Notes: generated from the sequence alone by a model not told the origin. Shown: positions 24,973 to 33,596, counted from the stretch's first letter. The stretch: DNA of 33,934 nucleotides from an uncultured Ruminococcus sp. (GCA_902785485.1 CACZZA010000009.1:1-33934), one strand, 5' to 3'. Made by a program: numbers and translations.

Positions 24973-26613
24973 TTATTTTTTTGAATAACCGAGTTCTTCG
25001 ATCTTATTTACGATCCTCGACGCTATGACGTCGCACCCCTTTTGAGTCTGAGCCTCGACCATCACGCGTACTACCGGCTCTGTGCCGCTCTCGCGCAGGA
25101 TGACACGTCCGTTTTTACCCAGAGCGGCGCGCTCTTTTTCGAGCAGAGATGTGACCTCCGGGTCGTTTGCCGCCGCGCTCTTGTTTTTTACAGTGACGTT
25201 CTTTACCGTCTGCGGGAACATTTTTACGGGCGAGGCAAGCTCGCTGAGCGGACGTTTCGAGCCGACCATACACTCGGTCAGCATGATGGCGGTCAGTATC
25301 CCGTCTCCGGTCGTCGCGTACTTGCGTATTATGGTATGACCCGTCTGCTCTCCGCCTATACTGCAATCGTTTTCGATCATCGCGTCGTGGACGAAGCGGT
25401 CTCCGACCGTCGTCTGTATGCATTTTATCCCCGCTTCATCGAGCGCCTTGAAGTACCCGAGATTGGACATGACCGTCGCAACGACGGTGTCGTTTTTGAG
25501 CAGTCCCTGTTTGCGAAGCATCTGCGCGATGACGTAGACCGTATGGTCGCCGTTCAGCTCGTTTCCGTTCTCGTCGACGGCGATACATCTGTCGGCGTCC
25601 CCGTCGAACGCGTATCCTGCGTTGCAGTGGTGTTCGCGGACGTATTTTTTGAGTCCGCTGATATGAGTCGAACCCGCTTTGTTGTTGATGTTGAGTCCGT
25701 CCGGCTCGTCGTTGATGACGTGTACGCGGGCGCCGAGCGCTCCGAATACCGATTTTGCTATCGCCCAGGACGCGCCGTTCGCGCAGTCGAGCGCGATATC
25801 GAGGTCCTTATACGAGTTCGCCGCGACGGAAATGAGAAATCCGACGTAGCGGTTGCGTCCCGCCGACCAGTCGATTATTTTTCCGATACGCTCGCGAAGA
25901 GCGAGAGGAAGATCGTCCTCGACTCCGAATTCCGACAGATCGCCGTCGATGTATTTTTCAACGAGCGAAAGAGTATAGTCGTCCATTTTTTCGCCCATAC
26001 CGTTGACAAGCTTGATCCCGTTGTCGGAATACGGGTTGTGCGACGCGGAGATCATGACTCCGCAGTCCATCGAATCCTGTCTCACAACGTACGATACGGA
26101 CGGGGTCGTCGTAACGTGGAGCATATACGCGTCCGCCCCCGAGGACGTAAGTCCCGCGGCGAGCGCGTACTCGAACATATAGCTCGAAAGACGTGTGTCC
26201 TTGCCGACCGCGACGCGCGTCTTGTGTCCCTCGTTGCGCCCGCAGAGCGCGGATGAATAGTACCATCCGAGAAATCTGCCTATCTTGAAAGCGTGGAGAG
26301 CGGTCAGAACTTCGTTCGCCTCTCCGCGAAAACCGTCAGTTCCGAAATATTTCAACCTTTCGTTGCAGGACTCCTTCGGGCGGAACAGCGGTTCTATCCC
26401 CGTTTGCGCGAGCGGAAGCTCGTCGCGAAGCAGTTCGTCGGTCGTGATCCCGAACAGATCCGCGAGCTTGAGTAATATCGCAAGATCGGGCGCGTTTTTG
26501 CCCGATTCCCATTTTGAAACGGACTGGCGCGAAACGTCGAGCCTTTCCGCCAGATTTTCCTGCGACATTTTTTGCAGACTGCGCAGGACCGCGATCTTTT
26601 CGCCTATCGTCAT
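24973..26613 (-). CDS. glmM: Phosphoglucosamine mutase with N-terminal XRE helix-turn-helix domain
   Basis: It converts glucosamine-6-phosphate to glucosamine-1-phosphate. From the ATG at 26613 it has 546 residues, about 90 more than a usual GlmM. Residues 1-64 are an XRE-type HTH (IGEKIAVLRSLQK, then LDVSRQSVSKWESGK and LLKLADLFGIT). A linker follows, and the mutase begins at about 88 with FGTDGFRG. The catalytic phosphoserine loop is intact (Ser191 in ISASHNP), as is the metal loop DGDADR, and the C-terminal phosphate loop RESGTEPVVRVM is present, so it should be active. The reading frame is open up to 26748, but that longer start lies upstream of the promoter at 26716-26744, so 26613 is preferred despite a weak ribosome site. 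It is co-transcribed with glmS. Confidence 0.93.
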   Translation of the reverse strand: MTIGEKIAVLRSLQKMSQENLAERLDVSRQSVSKWESGKNAPDLAILLKLADLFGITTDELLRDELPLAQTGIEPLFRPKESCNERLKYFGTDGFRGEANEVLTALHAFKIGRFLGWYYSSALCGRNEGHKTRVAVGKDTRLSSYMFEYALAAGLTSSGADAYMLHVTTTPSVSYVVRQDSMDCGVMISASHNPYSDNGIKLVNGMGEKMDDYTLSLVEKYIDGDLSEFGVEDDLPLALRERIGKIIDWSAGRNRYVGFLISVAANSYKDLDIALDCANGASWAIAKSVFGALGARVHVINDEPDGLNINNKAGSTHISGLKKYVREHHCNAGYAFDGDADRCIAVDENGNELNGDHTVYVIAQMLRKQGLLKNDTVVATVMSNLGYFKALDEAGIKCIQTTVGDRFVHDAMIENDCSIGGEQTGHTIIRKYATTGDGILTAIMLTECMVGSKRPLSELASPVKMFPQTVKNVTVKNKSAAANDPEVTSLLEKERAALGKNGRVILRESGTEPVVRVMVEAQTQKGCDVIASRIVNKIEELGYSKK

Positions 26614-26715
26614 TTCTATCTCACTTTCCGAAGCGGAGATCCGCTCCTTTGGCTTATTGCGTTCTTGATCGGAACGGCGTTTCGGTCTCAACGCTATTTT
26701 GCCGCTCCACTGATT

Positions 26716-26744
26716 ATTGTATTCGCGCTTGTACGTTACGTCAA
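26716..26744 (-). promoter_or_regulatory. Promoter of the glmM-glmS operon
   Basis: On the minus strand TTGACG (26739-26744) and TACAAT (26716-26721) are 17 bases apart, giving a leader of about 95 bases before the ATG at 26613. The -35 lies in CTTG...CAAG, a short inverted repeat. Confidence 0.7.
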
Positions 26745-26768
26745 GCAATTTTTGTTTGCAAATCGTGT

Positions 26769-26781
26769 CAACCTCAGGTTG
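26769..26781. promoter_or_regulatory. Palindrome upstream of the glmM promoter
   Basis: CAACCTCAGGTTG is a perfect 6-bp inverted repeat around a single base, 25 bases upstream of the -35 box. Size and symmetry suit an XRE-type dimer. Binding by the HTH domain of GlmM itself is a guess. Confidence 0.4.
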
Positions 26782-26811
26782 CGATATAAAATAATATCCC
26801 CCAAAAACGAC

Positions 26812-26845
26812 AAAAAAATCCCCCGGGAACGCTTACGTTTCCGGG
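26812..26845 (-). terminator. Terminator of the polysaccharide operon
   Basis: On the minus strand the 10-bp stem formed by 26836-26845 and 26822-26831 (one G-T pair, four-base loop) is followed by a run of seven T at 26812-26818. It separates the polysaccharide operon from glmM. Confidence 0.85.
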
Positions 26846-26852
26846 AGATCTT

Positions 26853-28127
26853 TTATTTTTCGTTTTGTTCCATCAGCGATATGATGGCGTCAGCTTTGCC
26901 GTCCCACGAGTTTTCTTTCGCCTCTTTTTCGAGCAGAGCGGAATATTCGTCTGTCATTTGCCCCGCGTTTTCAAGCAGGGAGACGTATCCGTCATAGTCT
27001 TTGGCTATGCGAACGGACGCATATTTTCGACATTCCGGCATATCGGACGTGATTATCTCTTTGCCGAGCGCCATATACTCGAATACTTTTATCGGGTTGG
27101 TCGCGAGAGTGATCTCGTTGATGACGAACGGGATCCACGCGACGTCGAAATAGTCTGCGTAGTCGGGGAGCTTTTTGTAATCGACCGGACCGAGGTATTT
27201 GACGTTAGGCAGGTCCGTAAGTCCGGATTCGTCGAGCGAGGTATCGTAGCGTATCCCGATAAGGACGAATGCGTAAGAGGGAAAGCGGACCGCGAGTTTT
27301 TTAACCGTTTCGTAGTCGAACCAAGCGGCGAGCGCCCCGTAATAGCCGACGACCTTTTTGTACTCCGACGATATTTTTTCCATTTCGCCGACCTTTTCTT
27401 TTTCACGCGTGAAGTGCGCAAGATCCACGCCGTTCGACGCGAAAACCACGTTCTCATTCCCTCCGCGCTTGTTGACGATGTCGTCATAGAGCCTGTCCGC
27501 GCTGACCGCGACGAGCGCGTCCTTGTGCGAACACACGTACGAATGTATGTCGCGCACGTTCTGCGGCAGATCCTCCGTTCCCGCGAGCGCCGGATTCAGG
27601 TCGTCGATATACTCGTACAGGAGACGGAACCCGTTTTCGACGTAGAGGTCGACTTCGTCCTTACGTACGTCCCAGCAGGTAGAATAAATCTGCAGATATT
27701 TCGGCTTTTCGACCTTTTTCAGCAGTTCAAAAACGGCGTTCTCGAACTTTTTGACCTCGTAATCGACAAGGTACAGATCGTCGCTTTCTTTTTTGATAAA
27801 GTCGATCCTGTCCGTCATGCGGGTCACCTCGTAGAGTATGAGGCACCGCTTGCCCGCGAGACATTTGGCGATCTGCTGAGGACGCTGGAACAGAGGTACG
27901 TTCCACCCGAAGCTGCTACGCCAGACGATAAGGCGGTCATAATTGCCGTTGAGTATCGTTTCAAGCTCGGAAAGCAGCCGTTCCTTCTGCGAGGAGTAGC
28001 GTATCCGCTTTCTGAAATTGAACTTGGCGGCGTAGTTCGCCATTATATACTTCCACGCTTTTTTGACGGTGCTGAAAAACCCGTCGCGCCGCATAACGCT
28101 GATGAATTTTGAGATTTTGTCTTTCAT
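26853..28127 (-). CDS. Glycosyltransferase, GT4-like
   Basis: This putative sugar transferase acts in surface polysaccharide assembly. The protein has about 424 residues from ATG 28127; a start seven codons earlier (28148) is open, but its GGGA sits too close to the ATG. Two Rossmann-like halves are likely. The first has RSSFGWNVPLFQRPQQIAK, common in glycosyltransferases that begin with a protein-specific N terminus. The second has VVGYYGALAAWFDYE and the sugar-nucleotide region NPIKVFEYMALGKEIITSD, with the family's Glu in KVFEYMA. The N-terminal basic segment may touch the membrane. It is last in the operon and ends 8 bases before the terminator. Donor and acceptor are unknown. Confidence 0.8.
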   Translation of the reverse strand: MKDKISKFISVMRRDGFFSTVKKAWKYIMANYAAKFNFRKRIRYSSQKERLLSELETILNGNYDRLIVWRSSFGWNVPLFQRPQQIAKCLAGKRCLILYEVTRMTDRIDFIKKESDDLYLVDYEVKKFENAVFELLKKVEKPKYLQIYSTCWDVRKDEVDLYVENGFRLLYEYIDDLNPALAGTEDLPQNVRDIHSYVCSHKDALVAVSADRLYDDIVNKRGGNENVVFASNGVDLAHFTREKEKVGEMEKISSEYKKVVGYYGALAAWFDYETVKKLAVRFPSYAFVLIGIRYDTSLDESGLTDLPNVKYLGPVDYKKLPDYADYFDVAWIPFVINEITLATNPIKVFEYMALGKEIITSDMPECRKYASVRIAKDYDGYVSLLENAGQMTDEYSALLEKEAKENSWDGKADAIISLMEQNEK

Positions 28128-28232
28128 TTTTGTTTTTCCCGGGATCATTCCCTTTCACAAGTGATAAGATCCGTGAACAAACTCAGCTTCTTCTCGCCTC
28201 GTTAAATCTCTCGGAATTGTCACAAAAGTTAC

Positions 28233-29522
28233 TCAGCTTTTTATCATAGCCGCCCCTGTTTTTATTGCTTCAGCCAGTTTTTTTGCGGCAATCATACAGT
28301 CTTCCATCGAGCAGTACGTCCAAGCGCCATACCTGCCTATAGAGTATATTTCTTCTTCCGCAGCACGAGCAAAAAAGGCTTTGATCAGCGCATCGGTATC
28401 TTTTGTTATATGGACGTACGCCGGGTCCATCACGATAGAAGCGTATGCCTCGAGCCTGTTATTCCCGTCGATTATGCCGAGCTTTTTCAAATTATCCAAC
28501 GTCAAAGCGAGTTGTTTTTCCGTTTCCTTATCATCGATAACGTCGTTTTTGCCGTAACCGATCTCGATATACATACTCAGCTTGTCCTGTCCAAGGATAT
28601 TGTCGTAAAATCCCGCACGGTAGAAGTTGCAAGCCTTATCAGGTATATAGAGCCAATGCTCGTCTGTGAAAGACGACTTTTTTGAGAAGCCGAGGTTGAA
28701 TACAAGCACCTTGTTGTACGAGAGCTTTTCACACAGGCTGTTTTCGCCTATCATCGGCAGAAAAACGTTGAGCGGTATCGTGTTTATAAGGTGGCGATAT
28801 TCGATCTCGCGCCCTTTTGAAGTCACAGCGAGTCTGTTTTTACAGTCAATCGATACGACGGATTCGCCCGTGTGGACTCTGTTTTTATCGAGTTCGGCCG
28901 ACAGTATGTCAATGAACGAGCCGGCTCCCGCCTTAGGATAGAGAAAACTGTTGTTATACGACGAGTTTTTGCTCTCTTTCATATTCCGTATGATCGCTTC
29001 CTTATCGGCGTAAGGAAAAAATCTGCCCATCGCGTCGACGTCGAGCGTTGAAAGATCGGTCGCGTACAATTTTTCGTTATAAGGCTTGAGAAATTTCTCT
29101 ACAATGCTTTTCCCGAACTTGCCGTAAAGCATATCGAGAAAGCTGTCGTACGACTCTTTCTCCGTTTTGGTAAAAAGGTCGTAAAGGCAGTCGATGAATT
29201 CATCCTTCGGAAGTTGATGGATGTTCGTCTGGAACGGATAATCGATCTTAGCTCCCTTGTATAGGATCTTGGTGCATTTGTCGCGATAAATTATATCGTC
29301 TTTCGGAACTTCATCAACAAACAGGCGCTTGAACTCTTCGGTCTTAAAATGGAAGAAATGTCCGGCGTAGTCCCAGATAAACGGTCCTTTTCTTATCGTG
29401 CGGCAATATCCGCCAAGCTCGTCCTCTTTTTCAAAAAGCTGAAAATCGTCCGAGTAACGCGCAAATGCGAGTCCGGAGATGCCACCGCCTATAATAAGAT
29501 GCTCAGCTTTCAGACAACTCAT
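28233..29522 (-). CDS. FAD-dependent oxidoreductase, UDP-galactopyranose-mutase-like
   Basis: This 429-residue flavoprotein has the FAD-binding LIIGGGISGLAFARY at about 8-23 and LGGYCRTI soon after. The overall layout is that of the amine-oxidase / UDP-galactopyranose mutase / protoporphyrinogen oxidase group. The C terminus keeps the FAD motif SIGRYGAWTYCSMEDCMIAA. In glycan clusters such genes usually act on nucleotide sugars (for example galactofuranose formation), but the mutase's arginine signature was not identified, so the reaction is uncertain. It begins 3 bases after the stop of the upstream glycosyltransferase, showing tight coupling. Its base composition is more AT-rich than the housekeeping genes around the cluster. 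Confidence 0.75.
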   Translation of the reverse strand: MSCLKAEHLIIGGGISGLAFARYSDDFQLFEKEDELGGYCRTIRKGPFIWDYAGHFFHFKTEEFKRLFVDEVPKDDIIYRDKCTKILYKGAKIDYPFQTNIHQLPKDEFIDCLYDLFTKTEKESYDSFLDMLYGKFGKSIVEKFLKPYNEKLYATDLSTLDVDAMGRFFPYADKEAIIRNMKESKNSSYNNSFLYPKAGAGSFIDILSAELDKNRVHTGESVVSIDCKNRLAVTSKGREIEYRHLINTIPLNVFLPMIGENSLCEKLSYNKVLVFNLGFSKKSSFTDEHWLYIPDKACNFYRAGFYDNILGQDKLSMYIEIGYGKNDVIDDKETEKQLALTLDNLKKLGIIDGNNRLEAYASIVMDPAYVHITKDTDALIKAFFARAAEEEIYSIGRYGAWTYCSMEDCMIAAKKLAEAIKTGAAMIKS

Positions 29523-29524
29523 CG

Positions 29525-30790
29525 TCAGTCTTCCTTTCCGGTCAGAGAGCGGACGACTCCATCAAATTTGTCGGCTACCGCCTTATTGCTGAATTCGAAT
29601 CTGTACTCCTCGTTCGTTGTTACCGTGTAGCCTTTATAAATGATAAGCCAAAGGTAATTTTTGATCTCGCTCTTACTGTACGATACGCAAACCGATCCGA
29701 GCCTGTTCATTATATCGGCGCTGACTCCGTTCTGCATAGTTATGCCGAATATCGGATTTTTCGCCCCGATATAGTCCGCAAGCTTTGCAGCGAAAAATAT
29801 ATTCTTTGGAGTGATTTGCGTGATATTGCCATCGACGTGGAGCAACCAGTCGCTGTTTTTCATTATTTTAAGGCTGTCGAGATATGACACCGGTTTTCTG
29901 ACCGAAACAATGTCGCAAAGCTCATTGTTCATAATGAATAGCTTGTCATAATCGCTCAAATCTCCGTAAAAATCAAGGTGGAACTTTGATGCAAGCTCTT
30001 TATCTTCTTCCGCGAGCTCGGAAAGAGCCTCAAGCAACAATTTGGGAGTCCTGATGTTGTCAAGATGCCCGACATAGCTCATGGTTTTGACCTTGTTCGG
30101 CTTTTTCTTTTCAGGAAATAGCAAAGGGTCGAAGCTGTGGTTAAGCACGAACGCTTTTCCGTTACAATCTCCATTGAATGAATTGAACATATATTCTTTC
30201 TGGTTGTCGCTGTTGAAAATAATGCGGTCACATACCGCAAAGATCGAATTCTGAAGGTCCTCTTCTTTTTTGAGAGTTTTCTTTGTGGAAGCGAGCGTCT
30301 TCAAATGGAACAATATGTTTCTTATGATGCGCTTTGGCGAAAAAACGCCCAAAATATTCCGGCAATTCTTGCGGCTGTGCGGAGATTCAAAAGAAACAAA
30401 CATAAGAGTATAAGGGTTGTTTGCAATAGGATCTCCGAAAGAGGCAAGCCACTTTATCTCCGGTTTGATCTTTTTGATTTCCAAACCGATCTTATGGGAT
30501 TCCGGAGGCATTGAACGCGTCATTATGACGTCGTACTTGTCCGCGTTTTTCTTAAAATATTCAACGCCCTCTTTCCACCACTCGTCTATCGTTTCCGCCT
30601 TTGCATAAATGGAATTCACGTTATCAGGCGCGGGAAGATAGTCTTCCTTTCCGTAAGACCATAAATCGTTGTTTTTCTGTGTAAAAACATCGTATGAATA
30701 TCCAGACGCTTTGATCAGTTTATACGTCACAAGTCCTTCTGAAGAATTCACCGGAGGATAAAACCAACTGAAAACAAGTATCCTGTTCAT
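29525..30790 (-). CDS. Glycosyltransferase, GT4-like (second)
   Basis: This 421-residue putative glycosyltransferase begins RILVFSWFYPPVNSSEG, the N-terminal motif common in GT4 enzymes of the WbuB type. The middle has FNSDNQKEYMF and FVLNHSFDPLLF, where GT4 proteins place the donor domain start (VKTMSYVGHLD). The C terminus has KLADYIGAKNPIFGIT in the place of the usual E-x7-E region, with no clear paired glutamates, so the mechanism is not certain. It lies 1 base after the GT2 gene and just before the flavoprotein. Codon use is AT-rich (many AAA, ATA, TTT). Confidence 0.78.
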   Translation of the reverse strand: MNRILVFSWFYPPVNSSEGLVTYKLIKASGYSYDVFTQKNNDLWSYGKEDYLPAPDNVNSIYAKAETIDEWWKEGVEYFKKNADKYDVIMTRSMPPESHKIGLEIKKIKPEIKWLASFGDPIANNPYTLMFVSFESPHSRKNCRNILGVFSPKRIIRNILFHLKTLASTKKTLKKEEDLQNSIFAVCDRIIFNSDNQKEYMFNSFNGDCNGKAFVLNHSFDPLLFPEKKKPNKVKTMSYVGHLDNIRTPKLLLEALSELAEEDKELASKFHLDFYGDLSDYDKLFIMNNELCDIVSVRKPVSYLDSLKIMKNSDWLLHVDGNITQITPKNIFFAAKLADYIGAKNPIFGITMQNGVSADIMNRLGSVCVSYSKSEIKNYLWLIIYKGYTVTTNEEYRFEFSNKAVADKFDGVVRSLTGKED

Positions 30791-30791
30791 A

Positions 30792-31814
30792 TTATTTCAG
30801 ACCTTTCTTCTTTAGCGCCGTTCCTACCTTCTGAACAAGTCGGCTGAAAAACCGCGGGCTTATCTTTACAAAGATAAATTTTAACTTGCGGTTATATCTT
30901 ATCTGGCCGATGCTGTTCATCATTTTGTACAGTTGAAGATCCTTATTTTTAAGGAATACGTCAAAAGCTTTGATCTCTTTATACATCTCCTTCGACCCTT
31001 TTTTCGGATAATAACAGTAAATATAATAATGGGTAATCAGAGTGTAAAAAAGTATCAGCCGGATATAAAATTCTTTCTCGAGACCCGTATAGAACTCTAT
31101 GATAAACTTAACGACCTTTTCGTGGTTTGTACGGTTCCTGATAAAATTATCAAGATTCATACTTTGGTCAGGTCGACCGATGAAATATCTGTAGATGTCA
31201 AGGTCGTAGTATCTGAACGTTCTGACGCGGGTGATCGGTACTACGTTGAACTGCATATCCACATAGAACGTTTTTTCCATCAGACGAAGTCCCGATTGCT
31301 TCAATACATCTGTTTTATAAACCGAATTTGCCATCACGAAATACTCTTTGTCAAGCAGTTCGAGATTTATTTCATCAAAAATATACTCTTTTCCGTCTTC
31401 GAGGTTTTTCCACTCGTTCTTTTCAGTGCGACCATCGTATACAAACTCCTTTGAATAATTCGTAATCACGAGGTCGGCAACTTCTTCTCTAAGCTTTTTT
31501 ACCAGTCTGACAAAGTCTTCTGACGAGACCCAATCATCGCTGTCGAGTACTCTAAAATACTTGCCGGAGGCCTTGTCGAGAGCGGCATTTACCGCCGATC
31601 CGTGTCCTCCGTTTTCCTTGTCGACCACGACAACCGTTTCCGGGTATTTGTCACCGTATTCTTTCAGCAGCGCGAGGGATCCGTCCTTGCTGCCGTCGTT
31701 TACCGTCACTATCTCGATGTCATTGAGTACCTCGTCTATAAGAAGCGAATCAAAACATCTTTTCAGATACTTTTCCGTGTTATAAACCGGTACTGCTACG
31801 GTCAAAACTTTCAT
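30792..31814 (-). CDS. Glycosyltransferase family 2
   Basis: This 340-residue inverting GT-A enzyme probably transfers a sugar from a nucleotide donor to the growing glycan. Clear GT2 features are VAVPVYNTEKYLKRCFDSL at the start, VNDGSKDGS (38-46) and the metal-binding DSDDW (91-95). After residue 230 the chain is basic and partly hydrophobic (FYIRLILFYTLITHYYIYCYY), which suggests membrane association but not a clean transmembrane domain. It follows the ABC transporter ATPase gene after 30 bases, with AAAAGGGAGAATC as ribosome site. It is the first of the AT-rich block. Confidence 0.9.
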   Translation of the reverse strand: MKVLTVAVPVYNTEKYLKRCFDSLLIDEVLNDIEIVTVNDGSKDGSLALLKEYGDKYPETVVVVDKENGGHGSAVNAALDKASGKYFRVLDSDDWVSSEDFVRLVKKLREEVADLVITNYSKEFVYDGRTEKNEWKNLEDGKEYIFDEINLELLDKEYFVMANSVYKTDVLKQSGLRLMEKTFYVDMQFNVVPITRVRTFRYYDLDIYRYFIGRPDQSMNLDNFIRNRTNHEKVVKFIIEFYTGLEKEFYIRLILFYTLITHYYIYCYYPKKGSKEMYKEIKAFDVFLKNKDLQLYKMMNSIGQIRYNRKLKFIFVKISPRFFSRLVQKVGTALKKKGLK

Positions 31815-31844
31815 TTATGATTCTCCCTTTTGTTTCTTACTATT

Positions 31845-32627
31845 TCATAAATTCATATAAGTCAGATAATCGTCGCAGACTTCTTTTCCGCCGCTTTTCC
31901 TGACCTCTCCGCGCTCGATCCAGACTATCTTGTCACACAGTTTTTTTATCTGCCCAAGAGAATGAGAAACAAATAGCACAGTCGTACCGCCGTTTATCAT
32001 TTCCATCATTTTTTTCTCGCTTTTGCTCTGGAAGGCGATGTCTCCGACGGACAGGATCTCGTCGACTATCAGTATTTCCGGGTCGACTACCGTCGCGACC
32101 GAAAACGCGAGGCGCGCCGTCATACCTGACGAAAAATTCTGCACCGGCACCTCGAGAAAATCGCGAAGCTCCGAAAATTCGACTATCTCGTCGAACTTAC
32201 TGTCTATGAATTCTTCGGTATATCCCATTATAGCGCCGTTGAGATATATATTCTCTCTCGCGGTCAGCTGGGGATCGAAGCCCGCGCCAAGCTCGATCAT
32301 CGGACAAATGTTCCCGTAAGTACGGACCTTGCCCTCCGTAGGCTTCATAACGCCCGCGACTATCTTGAGCATAGTCGATTTTCCCGCGCCGTTCGCGCCT
32401 ATGAACCCGACTACCTCGCCCTTTTTGACCGAAAAACTGACGTGCTTGAGCGCCCAGAATTTATTTTTTTCTCTGTCTTCTTTCTTCTGACGTCTTTTTT
32501 TAGCGCTGAACAGATCGACAAACCCCTGTTTCAGAGAAAAGCCTTTGTCTATACCGAGATTGAACATCATCGAGACGTCCTCGACCTCGATCATATTTCC
32601 GGGAGATGCATTGTTTACTTCTGACAT
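31845..32627 (-). CDS. ABC transporter ATPase for polysaccharide export
   Basis: This is the ATP-binding subunit of a Wzt/TagH-type exporter. It is 260 residues from ATG 32627. A longer open frame to 32984 overlaps the permease and is rejected because AGGAG lies 7 bases before 32627. Walker A GANGAGKST is at 77-85, the signature FSSGM at 165-169, Walker B ILIVDE at 185-190, and the histidine switch is in VSHS. An insertion rich in Lys/Arg (42-56) lies ahead of the core, as in teichoic-acid exporters. There is no C-terminal carbohydrate-binding domain, so chain-length recognition must occur elsewhere. It pairs with the permease 20 bases upstream. Confidence 0.93.
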   Translation of the reverse strand: MSEVNNASPGNMIEVEDVSMMFNLGIDKGFSLKQGFVDLFSAKKRRQKKEDREKNKFWALKHVSFSVKKGEVVGFIGANGAGKSTMLKIVAGVMKPTEGKVRTYGNICPMIELGAGFDPQLTARENIYLNGAIMGYTEEFIDSKFDEIVEFSELRDFLEVPVQNFSSGMTARLAFSVATVVDPEILIVDEILSVGDIAFQSKSEKKMMEMINGGTTVLFVSHSLGQIKKLCDKIVWIERGEVRKSGGKEVCDDYLTYMNL

Positions 32628-32647
32628 ATCTTTCTCCTGACTGAATA

Positions 32648-33430
32648 TCAAACGTAATAGATGAATTTGTCCTGCGTTTTCTTGAACACGAGCGTTCCGA
32701 GCGCCAGCACCGCGAGAGCGGATACGGCGCATCCGGCAAACTGCCCTGCCGTCGGACAGTTGTGGTAAAGGATGATCGTCCTCGCGAAGTTCACGTACTG
32801 ATACATCGGGTTGAACTTCATCACGAACGCAAGCCGCGGACTTATCATATTTATATCGTACATAAGAGGAGTAAGATAGGTCCAGATCGTGATGATGATG
32901 CCGTAGATATAAAACATATCGCGCAGAAAGACCGCCACCGACGACAGCAAAAATCCCATACCGAGCGTAAACAGGAACAGGCAAACGTAGCTGTAAGGCA
33001 GCAGCAAATGATAAATATTAAGTCCCGTCCCGGTGAATATTATCACGAGGTACAGAGGTATGAGCGAAAGCAGAAAGTTTATGCCGACGAACAACGCCTT
33101 TGACAGCGGGAAAATATATTTCGGCATATATACCTTGTTTATCAGACCGAAATTCGCCACGACGCTCGACATCGCGAGGTTCGACGCCTCCGAAAAATAA
33201 TTGAACAGCGTAAGACCGGAAATAAGATACGCGAGATAACTGACCCCCGGAGTCGAGAACTTGAACACGTTCGAGAACACGACCGCCATGACCGCCGTCA
33301 TCAGCAGAGGGTAGAGCAGGCTCCAAAGCACGCCGAGAAACGAACGTTTGTATTTGACCTTGAAATCCCGCATCACAAGCTGTTTGAGCAGAAAACTGTA
33401 TTTTTTCAGATTTATTATGAGATTTTTCAA
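32648..33430 (-). CDS. ABC-2 type permease for polysaccharide export
   Basis: This membrane subunit of a Wzm/TagG-type exporter has 260 residues with six hydrophobic helices. The N-terminal cytoplasmic segment has the family motif LVMRDFKVKYKRSFLGVLWSL, then MTAVMAVVFSNVF and further helices up to residue 250. Such permeases flip lipid-linked glycan or teichoic acid across the membrane. It is the first gene of the cluster, about 45 bases after the -10 at 33476. ATPase and permease together indicate an ABC-dependent polysaccharide pathway rather than a Wzy pathway. Confidence 0.93.
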   Translation of the reverse strand: MKNLIINLKKYSFLLKQLVMRDFKVKYKRSFLGVLWSLLYPLLMTAVMAVVFSNVFKFSTPGVSYLAYLISGLTLFNYFSEASNLAMSSVVANFGLINKVYMPKYIFPLSKALFVGINFLLSLIPLYLVIIFTGTGLNIYHLLLPYSYVCLFLFTLGMGFLLSSVAVFLRDMFYIYGIIITIWTYLTPLMYDINMISPRLAFVMKFNPMYQYVNFARTIILYHNCPTAGQFAGCAVSALAVLALGTLVFKKTQDKFIYYV

Positions 33431-33473
33431 GTATTCGTTTTCCTTTCCTGCCGCCCGCGCGACATAAGTAAAG

Positions 33474-33504
33474 ATATTATACCATATAATATAGGAAAAG
33501 TCTA
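33474..33504 (-). promoter_or_regulatory. Promoter of the polysaccharide operon, inside a palindrome
   Basis: On the minus strand TATAAT (33476-33481) with TGG before it (extended -10) follows TAGACT (33499-33504) after 17 bases. The -10 lies in a perfect inverted repeat, ATATTATA-CCA-TATAATAT (33474-33492), so a second TATAAT reads the other way toward 33625; that one lacks a good -35. Apart from this the gap 33431-33624 holds only the hairpin at 33597. Confidence 0.65.
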
Positions 33505-33596
33505 CAACTTTTGCCTAATATTCCCCGAAAAAAAATTACACATTTTTTCTACCATGGGGAGAAAAACGTTTTTCACGGGCGTAAAATAGAGGCGCA

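Noticed and set aside
26614-26748. 45-residue N-terminal extension of GlmM
   Set aside because: It would begin upstream of the promoter at 26716-26744, and its sequence is low-complexity and charged.
28130-28232. TCACTTGTGA palindrome and repeated ACTCAGCTT in the gap before the last glycosyltransferase
   Set aside because: Both are short and expected by chance, and no promoter elements lie beside them.
32628-32984. 119-residue N-terminal extension of the ABC ATPase
   Set aside because: It overlaps the permease gene in another frame and resembles no protein; AGGAG precedes ATG 32627.
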